From positions 13,500-77,499 of the forward strand of contig CANDJN010000006.1 in NCBI GenBank assembly GCA_947385085.1: a DNA stretch of 64,000 nucleotides, written 5' to 3'. Shown in pieces: positions 52,207 through 61,255 of the stretch. The translations under genes were made by a program, and so were the position numbers. Position 1 is the first letter of the stretch. The number at the start of each line of letters is the position of its first letter. The notes under the pieces were generated by a model, which saw only the letters and a list, made by a program, of their open reading frames with translations, was not told where the DNA came from and made no database searches. This stretch comes from an uncultured Erysipelotrichaceae bacterium (GTDB taxonomy: Bacteria; Bacillota_I; Bacilli_A; Erysipelotrichales; Erysipelotrichaceae).

Positions 52207-54453
52207 TTACTCTTTCACATATTTACTTACGAGCTTAATAACCTCATCCGCTGTTTCATCATAGAAGCTTAAAAAGATCGCTTTGGTATGAGGGGGATGC
52301 TCCTCTGGCTGATCATCCATAATATGAATATGACAATTTTCATCACCATATAAAGGATAACGATGACCATGGATATCACTCAGAAAATACTTTCGTTTTC
52401 CCCGACATAAGCCGCAGTCTTTTGCTTGTTTCTGCTTTAGTGCAGTTTGAATCGGACAATGCTTCATGACCATCAATTCCTCTGTGCCATAAATATAGGA
52501 AAGAAAGCTTCCCTCACAACCATAGCGCTGTTTAAAAGCCGTTTGAATATCAGTAATCTGTTCATCATCGCATTCATGAGAAAGAATGATACCCTTGACG
52601 CCATGGGCAAACAGAAAGGCCGCCGCATAGGAATTAGTCACATTCATGAAATGCTCAGCGATTCCATCCTTTTCAGCCAATGCGCCGATTTCACTGAACA
52701 GGAAATGCGAATTAGGGTAGTCCTCTTTCATCACTCGCTTACCTGCATATCCGATATCAGGGTGCATCACATGAAGCTTTTTATATAATGAGGCTTCCGC
52801 ATAAGTATGGATAGAATCCCACTGTTTCAGCGCCTGTGCCTGTGCTTCCTTATGTACTCTGATATAACAGCCCTGTAGTGTTTCACAATGAACATGACGC
52901 TCATAGGCGCCATAGGACAGTGATTGGGGTGGTGATGTGCGCAGTTCATAGAGCGCATCCAAAGCACGGCGGCGCAAATCATTAATGACTTTGATCGGGA
53001 TCATCACTTCCTCATCACAAAGTATTTCTATATGCGCTGCTTCAAAAATCGTATTGCCGCATTTTTTTAGCTGTTCCATGAAACGCTCCTTTGCGATGCC
53101 ATGATGCTGAGGCTTTGTCGCCTTTTCCAAGCCCTCCAGCACACACTGATGACCTTCCTCATCCCATACGCATAAGGCAGGAGCTTTCCCCATTTTTAGC
53201 GTTAAAGACATAAAGACCGGTACACGTCGGGGCTTAGTCTCATACGATTGTCGCAGCTGTTCTAACTGCACAACGTCACTTGTTTTCACCACGACACTTC
53301 CCTTGGGAATGACACCGTCAATCTCTATCTCCACAACCGCCCCGCGATCCGCATGATTCACGAGACGATGATGCTCATAAAGCTTATTGACAACACATCC
53401 GACATCGCCATTTTGACATAAGAAACGTATCCCATCATACTGACGTAGTGTATCGCTGAGCTGAATGGATATTCTTTTTCCTTTCTTAAACAAGACTTTC
53501 CCTATTGTCACACCCATATGATTAGGGCGAACAGGATTCATCAGTGCATCGCCATACTGATGAAACATATGACCTTCACTGAAGCCGCGATGAAACACCT
53601 TTTTCATATCCATCGTTACAGAATCTGCCGCAAAGGAACAATGATTTTCATAAGCATCCAACGCTTGGCGATAGTAAGCCGTCATCTGAGCAACATAGGC
53701 GGGCCGTTTCATTCTTCCTTCGATTTTAAAAGAGGTTACTCCCGCCGCAATAAGTTCGGGAATGCGCGCCAATGTATTCAAATCCTTCGGGCTTAACAAG
53801 TAGTCACCCTGAGTAGGAATATAGGAAACATCATCCCCGTCAATTTGTCCCAGCCGATATTTCATCCGGCACATCTGGGCACAGGCACCGCGATTGCCGC
53901 TGCGCTGTAGCTTCTTGGCGCTCATTAAGCACTGCCCGCTGTAGGAAATGCATAAGGCACCCTGAACAAACACCTCTATCTCCACTCCTAATTTCGTCAG
54001 TCTTTGTACTTCCTCGATCGTCGTCTCCCGCGGTAGAACAATGCGTTTGACGCCAGCCTTGCGCATCAAGTGAATGCCTGCTTCATTATGAATATGCATC
54101 TGGGTAGACGCATGAAGCTCAAGATCCGGGAAACGCTGATGTAACACATCAAACAAACCAAGATCCTGAATGATCAGCGCATCCACACCTTGTTCATAAA
54201 GAAACTTCGCATAAGCAATGGCCTTTTCCATTTCACTTTCAAAGATGAGCGTATTCATTGTGACATAAACCTTAACCCCATACCCATGAGCATAGCGCAA
54301 GGCTTCGATCATCCCTGCCTCATCAAAGTTGTCCGCATAGGCGCGCGCGCCAAACATCGTACCGCCTAAATATACGGCATCACATCCGTTTTGTACGGCC
54401 GCCACCAATGCCTCCATCGAGCCGGCCGGAGCTAATAATTCCACTTTTCGCAT
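52207..54453 (-). CDS. U32-family peptidase/RlhA-like protein
   Basis: 748 aa. N-terminal U32 domain: VELLAPAGSMEALVAAVQNG, DAVYLGGTMFGARAYADNF, LHASTQMHIHNEAGI and the signature EVFVQGALCISYSGQCLMS, followed by Cys residues in NRGACAQMCRMKYRL suited to an Fe-S cluster. The long C-terminal extension includes DUF3656-like sequence and a final CPIQ...CGLCRGKRKYFL. Relatives hydroxylate 23S rRNA (RlhA) or tRNA (TrhP); a peptidase role is not firmly shown. AGGA precedes the ATG at 54453. Confidence 0.88.
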   Translation of the reverse strand: MRKVELLAPAGSMEALVAAVQNGCDAVYLGGTMFGARAYADNFDEAGMIEALRYAHGYGVKVYVTMNTLIFESEMEKAIAYAKFLYEQGVDALIIQDLGLFDVLHQRFPDLELHASTQMHIHNEAGIHLMRKAGVKRIVLPRETTIEEVQRLTKLGVEIEVFVQGALCISYSGQCLMSAKKLQRSGNRGACAQMCRMKYRLGQIDGDDVSYIPTQGDYLLSPKDLNTLARIPELIAAGVTSFKIEGRMKRPAYVAQMTAYYRQALDAYENHCSFAADSVTMDMKKVFHRGFSEGHMFHQYGDALMNPVRPNHMGVTIGKVLFKKGKRISIQLSDTLRQYDGIRFLCQNGDVGCVVNKLYEHHRLVNHADRGAVVEIEIDGVIPKGSVVVKTSDVVQLEQLRQSYETKPRRVPVFMSLTLKMGKAPALCVWDEEGHQCVLEGLEKATKPQHHGIAKERFMEQLKKCGNTIFEAAHIEILCDEEVMIPIKVINDLRRRALDALYELRTSPPQSLSYGAYERHVHCETLQGCYIRVHKEAQAQALKQWDSIHTYAEASLYKKLHVMHPDIGYAGKRVMKEDYPNSHFLFSEIGALAEKDGIAEHFMNVTNSYAAAFLFAHGVKGIILSHECDDEQITDIQTAFKQRYGCEGSFLSYIYGTEELMVMKHCPIQTALKQKQAKDCGLCRGKRKYFLSDIHGHRYPLYGDENCHIHIMDDQPEEHPPHTKAIFLSFYDETADEVIKLVSKYVKE

Positions 54454-54692
54454 ACAAGTCCTCATTTCCTTATCATTGTAGCGAATTTTGGGTCGATGTG
54501 CAAATTTTTAAAGGATTTCTTTTTCTTTGATAATCTGCAACGCTATCTCAATATGATATTCTTTGAAAACAAAGCACGATAGTATGAACCCAAAAACAAT
54601 AAGCAAACAGTGGAAAAGATTTCCTTACTGCTATCGTATTCGTGCAAAATATGATAAGATATAGAAAAAAGAACAGATCAGGAGGATCCTAT

Positions 54693-55679
54693 ATGAAAAT
54701 CGCTACCATTGGCACCGGGTTCATCGTTGAATGGTTTTTATCCGCAGCAGCGCTTTGTGAAGACGCAGAAGCAATTGCCGTCTATTCCCGCAAGGAAAGT
54801 ACCGGTCGTAAGCTCGCAGATCAGTTTTATATCGACCGCGTTTATACCGATTTAAATGCCATGCTTCACGATGATGAGGTGGAATGCGTATATGTTGCCT
54901 CGCCCAATTCCCTGCACTATGAACATGCTAAGGCTGCTTTATTGGCAGGAAAGCACGTCATTTGCGAAAAGCCCTTTACTTCAACCTTGGCGCAGTCACT
55001 AGAGCTGACACGCATCGCCAAGCAAAAACAGCGCTTCTTGTTTGAAGGAATTGTGACCATTCATATGCCCAATTATCTTTCTTTGAAAGAGCATGTAAAG
55101 GAATTAGGACCGATTCGCATGGTTCAGTGTAACTTCTCACAATATTCCTCTCGCTATGATCGCTTTGTGGCCGGTGAAACACCGAATGTGTTCAATCCGG
55201 AATTTTCCGGCGGTGCGCTTTCTGATATTAACATTTACAATCTTCATTTCGTGATGAATTTATTTGGCAAGCCTCGTGATGTTCACTATTTCGCAAATAT
55301 TCAGCGCAACATTGATACCTCCGGCATATTGGTATTAGAGTATGATGGTTTCCATGCGGTTTGCGTCGGATGCAAGGACACCCGCTCCCATAACATTGCA
55401 CAAATTCAAGGGGAAAACGGTTATATCACCCTCAACTCGGAAACCGGCTATTGTGCCAATTATTCCCTTACCACCAAGGATGGAACACAGATTCCTGCCA
55501 TCAAGCAAAATGATCTTCGCTTATATTATGAGGTCAAGGATTTCTTAAAGGTTATGAGTGAAAGAAATTATGATACGTGCTATGAATGGCTGGCATATTC
55601 CAACAGCGTCATGGAAGTATATGAAGCGGCACGTAAAAAAGCCGGAATTGTTTTTCCGGCTGATGCGGCACCGCTATAA
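54693..55679 (+). CDS. Gfo/Idh/MocA-family oxidoreductase
   Basis: 328 aa NAD(P)-dependent dehydrogenase. IATIGTGFIVEWFLSAA is the Rossmann loop (GxGxxx), VYVASPNSLHYEHAKAALLA and HVICEKPFTS hold the EKP motif with the conserved Lys, and GGALSDINIYNLHFVMNLFG the catalytic Asp/His region. Substrate probably a sugar or cyclitol derivative. AGGAGG precedes the ATG at 54693. Terminator follows. Confidence 0.9.
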   Translation: MKIATIGTGFIVEWFLSAAALCEDAEAIAVYSRKESTGRKLADQFYIDRVYTDLNAMLHDDEVECVYVASPNSLHYEHAKAALLAGKHVICEKPFTSTLAQSLELTRIAKQKQRFLFEGIVTIHMPNYLSLKEHVKELGPIRMVQCNFSQYSSRYDRFVAGETPNVFNPEFSGGALSDINIYNLHFVMNLFGKPRDVHYFANIQRNIDTSGILVLEYDGFHAVCVGCKDTRSHNIAQIQGENGYITLNSETGYCANYSLTTKDGTQIPAIKQNDLRLYYEVKDFLKVMSERNYDTCYEWLAYSNSVMEVYEAARKKAGIVFPADAAPL

Positions 55680-55698
55680 AAATATAACACTAGAATCT

Positions 55699-55739
55699 AA
55701 AAACATTTCATCGCATCACTAGCAATGAAATGTTTTTTT
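55699..55739. terminator. Terminator between the oxidoreductase and NUDIX genes
   Basis: AAAAACATTTCAT pairs with ATGAAATGTTTTT across a 13-nt loop, with T/A runs on both sides. Confidence 0.8.
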
Positions 55740-56129
55740 ATTTGCCTGATGGCGCAATAATGTAAGCAGCGCTTCATCTGCCGCTTGAAAATGATAGTCG
55801 CTTAATTCCTCCATGCTTACCCATTTGCCCTGATGATGGGCGTGAAAACAAATACTGCCGCTTACGATATGACCTCGATAGGCACTGACGTGTACGATGG
55901 GGTCAAAGCCGTTATCATCAAATTCACAAAGGAAGCCATCCACGACAATTTCAACCCCGAGTTCTTCCCGGATTTCACGAATGCAGGCTGCTTCTTTGCT
56001 TTCCCCAGCTTCTACCTTGCCGCCGGGAAACTCCCATATGCCATTCGCTATTGCCGATCGCCGCTGTGCGATCAATGCTCGTCCTGTTTTATCAAGCAAA
56101 ACAACGCATACCACTTCAATTCTGTTCAT
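55719..56129 (-). CDS. MutT/NUDIX hydrolase
   Basis: 136 aa. The Nudix box GKVEAGESKEAACIREIREELG (first 20: GKVEAGESKEAACIREIREE) conforms to Gx5Ex7REUxEExGU. ALIAQRRSAIANGIWEFPGG upstream is typical of MutT-like 8-oxo-dGTPases. The ATG at 56129 lies inside the 3' end of the preceding gene (14-bp overlap); the longer frame runs antiparallel to nothing useful and lacks a site. Last gene of a luxS transcription unit. Confidence 0.9.
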   Translation of the reverse strand: MNRIEVVCVVLLDKTGRALIAQRRSAIANGIWEFPGGKVEAGESKEAACIREIREELGVEIVVDGFLCEFDDNGFDPIVHVSAYRGHIVSGSICFHAHHQGKWVSMEELSDYHFQAADEALLTLLRHQANKKTFHC

Positions 56130-56478
56130 GCCACAGTTCCCGATGATTCTCCACCATCTCGTAAAACGCCATGCCGAACGCAATCACAAAGGCCGAAGCC
56201 ACAAGCATCATCCAATTTTGCGTATCCATTAATAGTCCATAATAAATACCGATCGCTCCGATAACCAGGTATAAAAACATGCCCATCAAATGATATTTCT
56301 TCATCGGTAATGCACTGGCACCCGCTGCCATAATCAAGCCAACACTAACAGCCAATGTTTCCCACGGTTTGTCAATCGTATATTGAAACTGTGACTGAAT
56401 GATCGCATAGATATGAAGAATAAGATATCCGTACAGCGGTATTAGTGCCGTTGTAAAAATTCGCGTATTAAACTTCAT
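56116..56478 (-). CDS. Hypothetical four-helix membrane protein in luxS operon
   Basis: 120 aa. Hydrophobic segments: TTALIPLYGYLILHIYAII, LAVSVGLIMAAGASALPM, MGMFLYLVIGAIGIYYGLLM, MMLVASAFVIAFGMAFYEMV. No family recognised. Overlaps luxS by 11 bp and the NUDIX gene by 14 bp, so the three are translationally coupled. Confidence 0.75.
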   Translation of the reverse strand: MKFNTRIFTTALIPLYGYLILHIYAIIQSQFQYTIDKPWETLAVSVGLIMAAGASALPMKKYHLMGMFLYLVIGAIGIYYGLLMDTQNWMMLVASAFVIAFGMAFYEMVENHRELWHEQN

Positions 56479-56956
56479 ACGAGTCCCTCACTTCTGGGGG
56501 ATATTCCATCTTTGCCTCATTCCAATTCGCAAGTATCTCGCCATAGGCAAGCGCATAAGCCTTCGCCTTGTTTAAATCATGGCATTGAACATTGCCGCAT
56601 TCCGCACTGGTGGCAGCCCCGGGAAGCTCACCCTCAAAGGCAGCACTTTTCGCACAGGCATCCTGAACCAGACGCAGTACCTCACATGGACTTAGCAAAT
56701 CACGCACCAGCAAATAAAAACCGGTGCGACATCCCATCGGTCCTACATATACCACCGCATCACGATATTGTGAATTGCGCATAAACGTCGCAAATAAATG
56801 TTCCAAGCTATGCATCCCATCATCATCTAAATACGTTCCCTGATTGGGCTTTACCATCCGTAAATCGTAAGTAATCACATCTCCGTCTTGACGAGAAACA
56901 TACAAGCCGGGCATTAAGTAATCATGATTGATACAAAAACTTGCGATTTTATCCAT
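56468..56956 (-). CDS. luxS: S-ribosylhomocysteine lyase
   Basis: Cleaves S-ribosylhomocysteine to homocysteine and DPD (precursor of AI-2). 162 aa. Metal ligands His49 and His53 with catalytic Glu52 in MHSLEHLFATFMR, catalytic Cys76 in VGPMGCRTGFY, and the third ligand Cys120 in SAECGN. Full length and intact. No pfs/mtnN or met genes nearby. First gene of a three-gene unit. Confidence 0.97.
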   Translation of the reverse strand: MDKIASFCINHDYLMPGLYVSRQDGDVITYDLRMVKPNQGTYLDDDGMHSLEHLFATFMRNSQYRDAVVYVGPMGCRTGFYLLVRDLLSPCEVLRLVQDACAKSAAFEGELPGAATSAECGNVQCHDLNKAKAYALAYGEILANWNEAKMEYPPEVRDSYEV

Positions 56957-56992
56957 TTCATCACATCCTTATTGAACATTCTAACATAAACA

Positions 56993-57024
56993 AAAAAAGA
57001 AATCCACAGTTAAGGGATTTCTTA
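56993..57024 (-). terminator. Terminator after the small hypothetical gene
   Basis: On the minus strand AAGAAATCC pairs with GGATTTCTT across 8 nt, then seven T. Confidence 0.75.
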
Positions 57025-57030
57025 TAACTG

Positions 57031-57327
57031 TTAATTATTTACATCTGACCATTTTCTGCGATCAGGACTTAAATTATCAACATAATAGCGAATCGTTAAA
57101 GAACCGGCGCATTTGCTTTTGTTTTTCGGCTCAACGATAAAAATGTCACCCTCTAACATTCCATCCAGCAGCGCTTTACAGCACGTATTGATGTTTTTTA
57201 CACCGGATTCACATTCTTCATTGAAATCCTTCGCATTCACTTCAATGTATAACCATTGTTTGTCATGTGCTTCTGTTTTTTTATTCCACAGGCATGCCGC
57301 ATAATCATCCATTGTCATTTTTGCCAT
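57031..57327 (-). CDS. Small hypothetical protein with Cys residues
   Basis: 98 aa from the ATG at 57327 (AAAAGGAGTGAG upstream). The sequence is acidic-to-neutral with five Cys (AACLW, NEECESG, NTCCKAL, KSKCAGS). No family recognised. The strong ribosome-binding site and terminator support a real gene. Confidence 0.7.
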   Translation of the reverse strand: MAKMTMDDYAACLWNKKTEAHDKQWLYIEVNAKDFNEECESGVKNINTCCKALLDGMLEGDIFIVEPKNKSKCAGSLTIRYYVDNLSPDRRKWSDVNN

Positions 57328-57532
57328 GTTTCTCACTCCTTTTCGATCGGTTTTATTATAACACGTTAAATGCCAATAAGCAAAGCCTTTATCCAAGGCA
57401 CAAGATTATCTGACCGCCGATTTTCCTCTGATATCTTGTAAAAGCGATAAATGAGCACAGGAAAATTAAACGATTATTCATACCGGCATCTTAAGGAATA
57501 AAAACGCTGCTATGCTTTTTCTTTTCTTCTTC

Positions 57533-57603
57533 TTGACAAGCTGAAAAAGCCATGTTATGATTTATACGAATATATAATATGAATATTCGTATATTATATT
57601 CGT
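57533..57603 (+). promoter_or_regulatory. Promoter and operator of the TetR gene at 57620
   Basis: TTGACA (57533-57538), 17 nt, TATGAT (57556-57561). Directly downstream lies TATACGAATAT / ATATTCGTATA (57563-57573 with 57583-57593, 9-nt centre) and a further half-site ATATTCGT at 57596-57603. A TetR repressor bound here would block its own promoter. Confidence 0.7.
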
Positions 57604-57619
57604 GAGGAGTGATATCGAA

Positions 57620-58210
57620 ATGCCATTAAAGCCAGTATTATCTGCCACCGATAAAGAGAATATTCGCGAAAGACTGAAAAAACGATGTGAAGAATGCTGG
57701 ATTGCCCAGGGCTATAAAAAAACAAGCATTAAAGACTTATGCGCGAACGCAGAAATTTCCATCGGTACATTTTATACGCTATATCCGACAAAGGAAGATT
57801 TATTTTTAGAAACAATACAAACAATACAAACAACGTTGAAAGAAAACATATTAAATATTATTAGGAACAGACAGACAAAGGATGGGTTTGCTGAGGCCAT
57901 GAAAGAGCTTTTCCAGGAATACGACCGTAAGCCTTTCCTATACAATGTCAATACGCCTGACTTCCAATCTTTTATCACAAAGCTCCCTGAAGAGGCAGTA
58001 AAATTGATTAGGTTTGACAGTTTTGATTTTTTCAGTCAAGTCATTCGTTCCGCCGGCCTTGAATTGAAAATGAGTGAAGCGAAAGCATATGGAGTATTAA
58101 GCGCCTTGTTGTCAACTATTAACGCAAAGGAAATCCTATCCATTACATGTGATTATGTTGATGTCTTTGATTTCATGGTAGACTGTCTGGTGGATGATAT
58201 TTTTAAATGA
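57620..58210 (+). CDS. TetR-family transcriptional regulator
   Basis: 196 aa. HTH: ERLKKRCEECWIAQGYKKTS then IKDLCANAEISIGTFYTLYP, with the typical TFY-x-x-YPTKEDLF end. GAGGAG lies upstream of the ATG at 57620. The C-terminal ligand domain is not assigned. It precedes a small membrane protein gene by 126 bp. Confidence 0.9.
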   Translation: MPLKPVLSATDKENIRERLKKRCEECWIAQGYKKTSIKDLCANAEISIGTFYTLYPTKEDLFLETIQTIQTTLKENILNIIRNRQTKDGFAEAMKELFQEYDRKPFLYNVNTPDFQSFITKLPEEAVKLIRFDSFDFFSQVIRSAGLELKMSEAKAYGVLSALLSTINAKEILSITCDYVDVFDFMVDCLVDDIFK

Positions 58211-58336
58211 AACTGGCTTCATGGCTATACGCAAACATGTTTGCCTGTTGAAGAAACAGGACAAGTTTCTATAATAATGAATAGATTAATGATTGTTAAT
58301 CATGATATGCACTTGTTATTGAAGGAGGAGACAAGC

Positions 58337-58591
58337 ATGATCAAAGAAGTGAATCAAATATGTGAAAAATTAAATAAGAAGCTGGGTATATCCATAACAC
58401 TGCCAGACTCCAGTAACAAAGCTTATAAGACTGCCGCACTTTGTAACTTCATTGTTGGGACTGGCTTAATAGTGACCGGGACTGTCTTAACTTCAAAAAA
58501 TTGTTTGATATTAGGCGGTTTAGGAATTGCCAGCAGTGTGATTTTACGAAAGGAAAGCAGACAAAAGCCAAATGATAATCATCAAATTTAA
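58337..58591 (+). CDS. Small hypothetical membrane protein
   Basis: 84 aa from the ATG at 58337 (GGAGGAG upstream). One or two hydrophobic segments: ALCNFIVGTGLIVTGTVL and CLILGGLGIASSVIL. The basic C-terminus ends in KESRQKPNDNHQI. No family recognised; probably co-transcribed with the TetR gene, since no terminator separates them. Confidence 0.6.
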   Translation: MIKEVNQICEKLNKKLGISITLPDSSNKAYKTAALCNFIVGTGLIVTGTVLTSKNCLILGGLGIASSVILRKESRQKPNDNHQI

Positions 58592-58732
58592 ATACGAATG
58601 GCCCTATTATAAATAGCGCAGAAAAAGCATGGACACACTGCGGATCTGGTTGTTGTATTTTGCCGCATTAAAGGAAATGCAATATACTTTCAGCGCATCG
58701 TTATTTTTATCATATCAAGCAAGAAAAATATG

Positions 58733-58760
58733 AAAAAAAACGCTACATGAATGCAGCGCT
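58733..58760 (-). terminator. Terminator of the glycyl-radical-enzyme operon
   Basis: On the minus strand CGCTGCA pairs with TGTAGCG (one G-U) across TTCA, followed by eight T. Confidence 0.8.
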
Positions 58761-58767
58761 AAATTTT

Positions 58768-59520
58768 TTAGTGCTTTGCCTTTTCCGCATCGCGCCAGTT
58801 ATCCTGATAACCGCTTAACAGATCAACAAAGCGCTTCGCTGTTAAGTGCGGACGTGTAATAGCACTGCCGACGACAACGCTGTGGCAGCCCAAGAAGATA
58901 CATTTCATCGCATCCTCCGGCGTATAGATATGACCTTCCATCATCACATAAGCATCATCTTTAAAATCACGGCACATCCGGGCAAATTCGCGCATATCAG
59001 GGCCTTCAATATGGGCAGTTTCCTTTGTATAGCCATAAAGTGTAGGGGCGACAATATCAGCGCCGTTTTCAATCGCACGCTTTGCCTCATCATAATTGGA
59101 AACATCGGCAAAAATAATGGCTTCCGGTATTTCTTGTTTAACTTGTTTAATCAAATCCCAAGCCTGGTTTTTTTCATGGGTAACTTGAGCAGTACAATCC
59201 AAGGCGATGATTTCCGCGCCGGCTTCCCATACGCCCTTGACTTCTTTCATTGTAGGAGTGATGAATACATCTGTATCATCATGCCATACTTTCCATAAAC
59301 CGATCATCGGTAATTCCGGCACTGCTTTTTTAATCGCTGAAATCTGTTCCGGAGAATTGGCGCGAATACCAACAGCTCCTGCCCATCGTGCAGCTTCTGC
59401 CATTTTCACTACCATATCGTCTGTGTAAATCGGATCATCATGCTGAACCTGACAGGATACGATCAATCCGCCTTTCATGCTTTCTAAAATCTGTTTTTTT
59501 CTTGGATCTGTTGTTTTCAT
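58768..59520 (-). CDS. NanE-like sugar-phosphate 2-epimerase (paralogue)
   Basis: 250 aa TIM barrel of the NanE family, longer than the canonical copy at 1468. It keeps the predicted catalytic Lys77 (PMIGLWKVWHDD) and Glu195 (VMMEGHIYTPED) and the phosphate loop VVVGSAITRP. Substrate-side loops differ: KRNYPDS becomes KVWHDDTD and LDATDRPRP becomes LDCTAQVTHEK. It is the last gene of an operon with a DeoR regulator and a glycyl radical enzyme, so it may epimerise a related sugar phosphate rather than ManNAc-6-P. The ATG at 59520 follows GAAGGA. Confidence 0.85.
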   Translation of the reverse strand: MKTTDPRKKQILESMKGGLIVSCQVQHDDPIYTDDMVVKMAEAARWAGAVGIRANSPEQISAIKKAVPELPMIGLWKVWHDDTDVFITPTMKEVKGVWEAGAEIIALDCTAQVTHEKNQAWDLIKQVKQEIPEAIIFADVSNYDEAKRAIENGADIVAPTLYGYTKETAHIEGPDMREFARMCRDFKDDAYVMMEGHIYTPEDAMKCIFLGCHSVVVGSAITRPHLTAKRFVDLLSGYQDNWRDAEKAKH

Positions 59521-59587
59521 TGTTTTTCCTTCTTTCTTTTTTATATGATTCACCATGTATGTCATGGTTGATTCATGAGTTTGTTGT

Positions 59588-60340
59588 TCAATCACAGATA
59601 CAAATGTTTTTCGTTTTCTTTAAGGACTTTGGTACGGCATCGGTATAGATCGTATGGAAATCCTTCATATGTGCCCAGGTGCTCAATGCTTTCACCTCAA
59701 ATTTGGAAGAATCGATTAACAGATCATTGCGCAGTGAACGCTCCATGATCGCTTTTTTTACCGCACCGATCGCAAAGGCAAAGATTGTCACTTCCCCGTT
59801 TTGCGGGTTAACACCGTTGGTGCTGAAAAACGCGTGGTCAAAATTAAATTGACGAATCATCTCCAGTGTCAATGAGCCGCTTGACATGTCATTGCCGCTG
59901 TGAAATTCCCCTCCCAGCAAGTAAATATCACCGCGAAAGGATTCGGGCAGCTTGCGAATCAAATACGTACTGGCACTGACAATCGTGATGCGCTTATGCA
60001 CGATATGTTCCAACAAGTAGACCGGTGTCGTCCCTGAATCAATGTAAATACAGTCGCCATCTTTAATCTGTTTCGCCGCCGCTGCGCAAATGCGCTGCTT
60101 TTCCTCCACATGGATTGTTTCCTTATGCTTAACCGGTATTTCATTTAAACCGCTGATGGTATTTTTTGCGATTGCGCCGCCATGTTCTCGCTGAATCAAA
60201 CCCTGTTGTTCCAATTCCGCTAAATCACGCATAACGCTGGAGCGAGAAACGTTGAGAGCTTCGGTCAACTCTTTTACGGTGATAAAGGAGCGTTCATTGA
60301 TTAGATTCATAATGATAAACAATCGTTCTTTTGTCAGCAT
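59588..60340 (-). CDS. DeoR-family transcriptional regulator
   Basis: 250 aa. N-terminal winged HTH: FITVKELTEALNVSRSSVMR then DLAELEQQGLIQREHGGA, the DeoR signature. The C-terminal DeoR sensor domain has the sugar-phosphate loop YIDSGTTPVYLLEHI and LLGGEFHSG. GAAGGAGC precedes the ATG. Located inside the operon between activase and epimerase genes. It likely binds the iterated half-sites upstream of the glycyl radical enzyme gene and responds to a phosphorylated intermediate. Confidence 0.92.
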   Translation of the reverse strand: MLTKERLFIIMNLINERSFITVKELTEALNVSRSSVMRDLAELEQQGLIQREHGGAIAKNTISGLNEIPVKHKETIHVEEKQRICAAAAKQIKDGDCIYIDSGTTPVYLLEHIVHKRITIVSASTYLIRKLPESFRGDIYLLGGEFHSGNDMSSGSLTLEMIRQFNFDHAFFSTNGVNPQNGEVTIFAFAIGAVKKAIMERSLRNDLLIDSSKFEVKALSTWAHMKDFHTIYTDAVPKSLKKTKNICICD

Positions 60341-60358
60341 GTTTGTTGCTCCTTCCCG

Positions 60359-61255
60359 TTAACCGCCAAGCTTTACCTTGACGCCTTGGCATTCGCCATA
60401 CTCCACGTATTCACGCAGTTCGCTTTTTTCCATCATTTTCAAATCCTTGTATATATAATCACGATTCATCTGTTCCCACTTGTTCTTACCCAATGAGTGA
60501 TAGGGTAGTAAATTCACTTCCGGAACATTCAGCTTTTTCGCATAATCAATGATTTGACATAACACCTCGTGATTCGCATTGAATCCGGGTATCACCGGTA
60601 CGCGAATAATCACCTTGGCAGGATCGCGCTGTGCCAGCATTTCCAGATTGTTAAAAATATATTCGCTGCGTCCACCTGTCACTTCCAAGAGCTTATTTAC
60701 ATCCAAGTGCTTGACATCATACAGAAATAAATCAATATACGGCAAAGCCTTTTCGATTTCGCTCATCGGCACATTTCCGGTCGTTTCTACTGCGGTATGA
60801 AGCCCTTGCATCTTACATTCCTTTAGCAGCTCTGTTAATGCATCTGCCTGCAGGAACGGTTCCCCGCCGGAAACGGTAATTCCTCCGTTGCTGTTATCGA
60901 AGTATTCTTTGTCTTTCATAATTTCCTTTACGACGTCATCCACTGCCATGGTTTCACCGGCAAAGCGCAGTGCTCTCGTTAAACAGCTTTGCGTACAGGC
61001 GCGACAGCGAAGACATTGGGTGCTGTCCCATTGCCAATTCTGATCGAATGTAATTGCTTTTTGCGTACAGCTTGCGACACATGCCTTGCATGATACGCAT
61101 TTGCGCTGATCATAAAGCAGGGTCGGCTTGGATGACCAGCTTTCCGGATTCGCACACCATGGGCAGTGCAGGGAACAGCCCTTTAAGAATACGGTGGTTC
61201 GGATTCCGGGACCATCATGCGTCGCAAATTTTTCAATATTGAAAACATTAATCAT
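60359..61255 (-). CDS. Glycyl-radical-enzyme activating protein (radical SAM)
   Basis: 298 aa. The radical-SAM cluster is Cys27-x3-Cys31-x2-Cys34 (FLKGCSLHCPWC). Two ferredoxin-like [4Fe-4S] sites follow: CVSCKACVASCTQKAI and CLRCRACTQSCLTRAL. GGITVSGGEPFLQADAL is the SAM-binding GGEP motif. This three-cluster form is the one that serves dehydratase/lyase-type glycyl radical enzymes rather than PFL itself. It overlaps the end of the enzyme gene by 8 bp. Confidence 0.94.
   Translation of the reverse strand: MINVFNIEKFATHDGPGIRTTVFLKGCSLHCPWCANPESWSSKPTLLYDQRKCVSCKACVASCTQKAITFDQNWQWDSTQCLRCRACTQSCLTRALRFAGETMAVDDVVKEIMKDKEYFDNSNGGITVSGGEPFLQADALTELLKECKMQGLHTAVETTGNVPMSEIEKALPYIDLFLYDVKHLDVNKLLEVTGGRSEYIFNNLEMLAQRDPAKVIIRVPVIPGFNANHEVLCQIIDYAKKLNVPEVNLLPYHSLGKNKWEQMNRDYIYKDLKMMEKSELREYVEYGECQGVKVKLGG

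Noticed and set aside
56468..56956. A quorum-sensing operon around luxS
   Set aside because: No AI-2 receptor or transport genes (lsrB-like, kinase) are present; the neighbours are a small membrane protein and a NUDIX enzyme, so only the metabolic role is supported.
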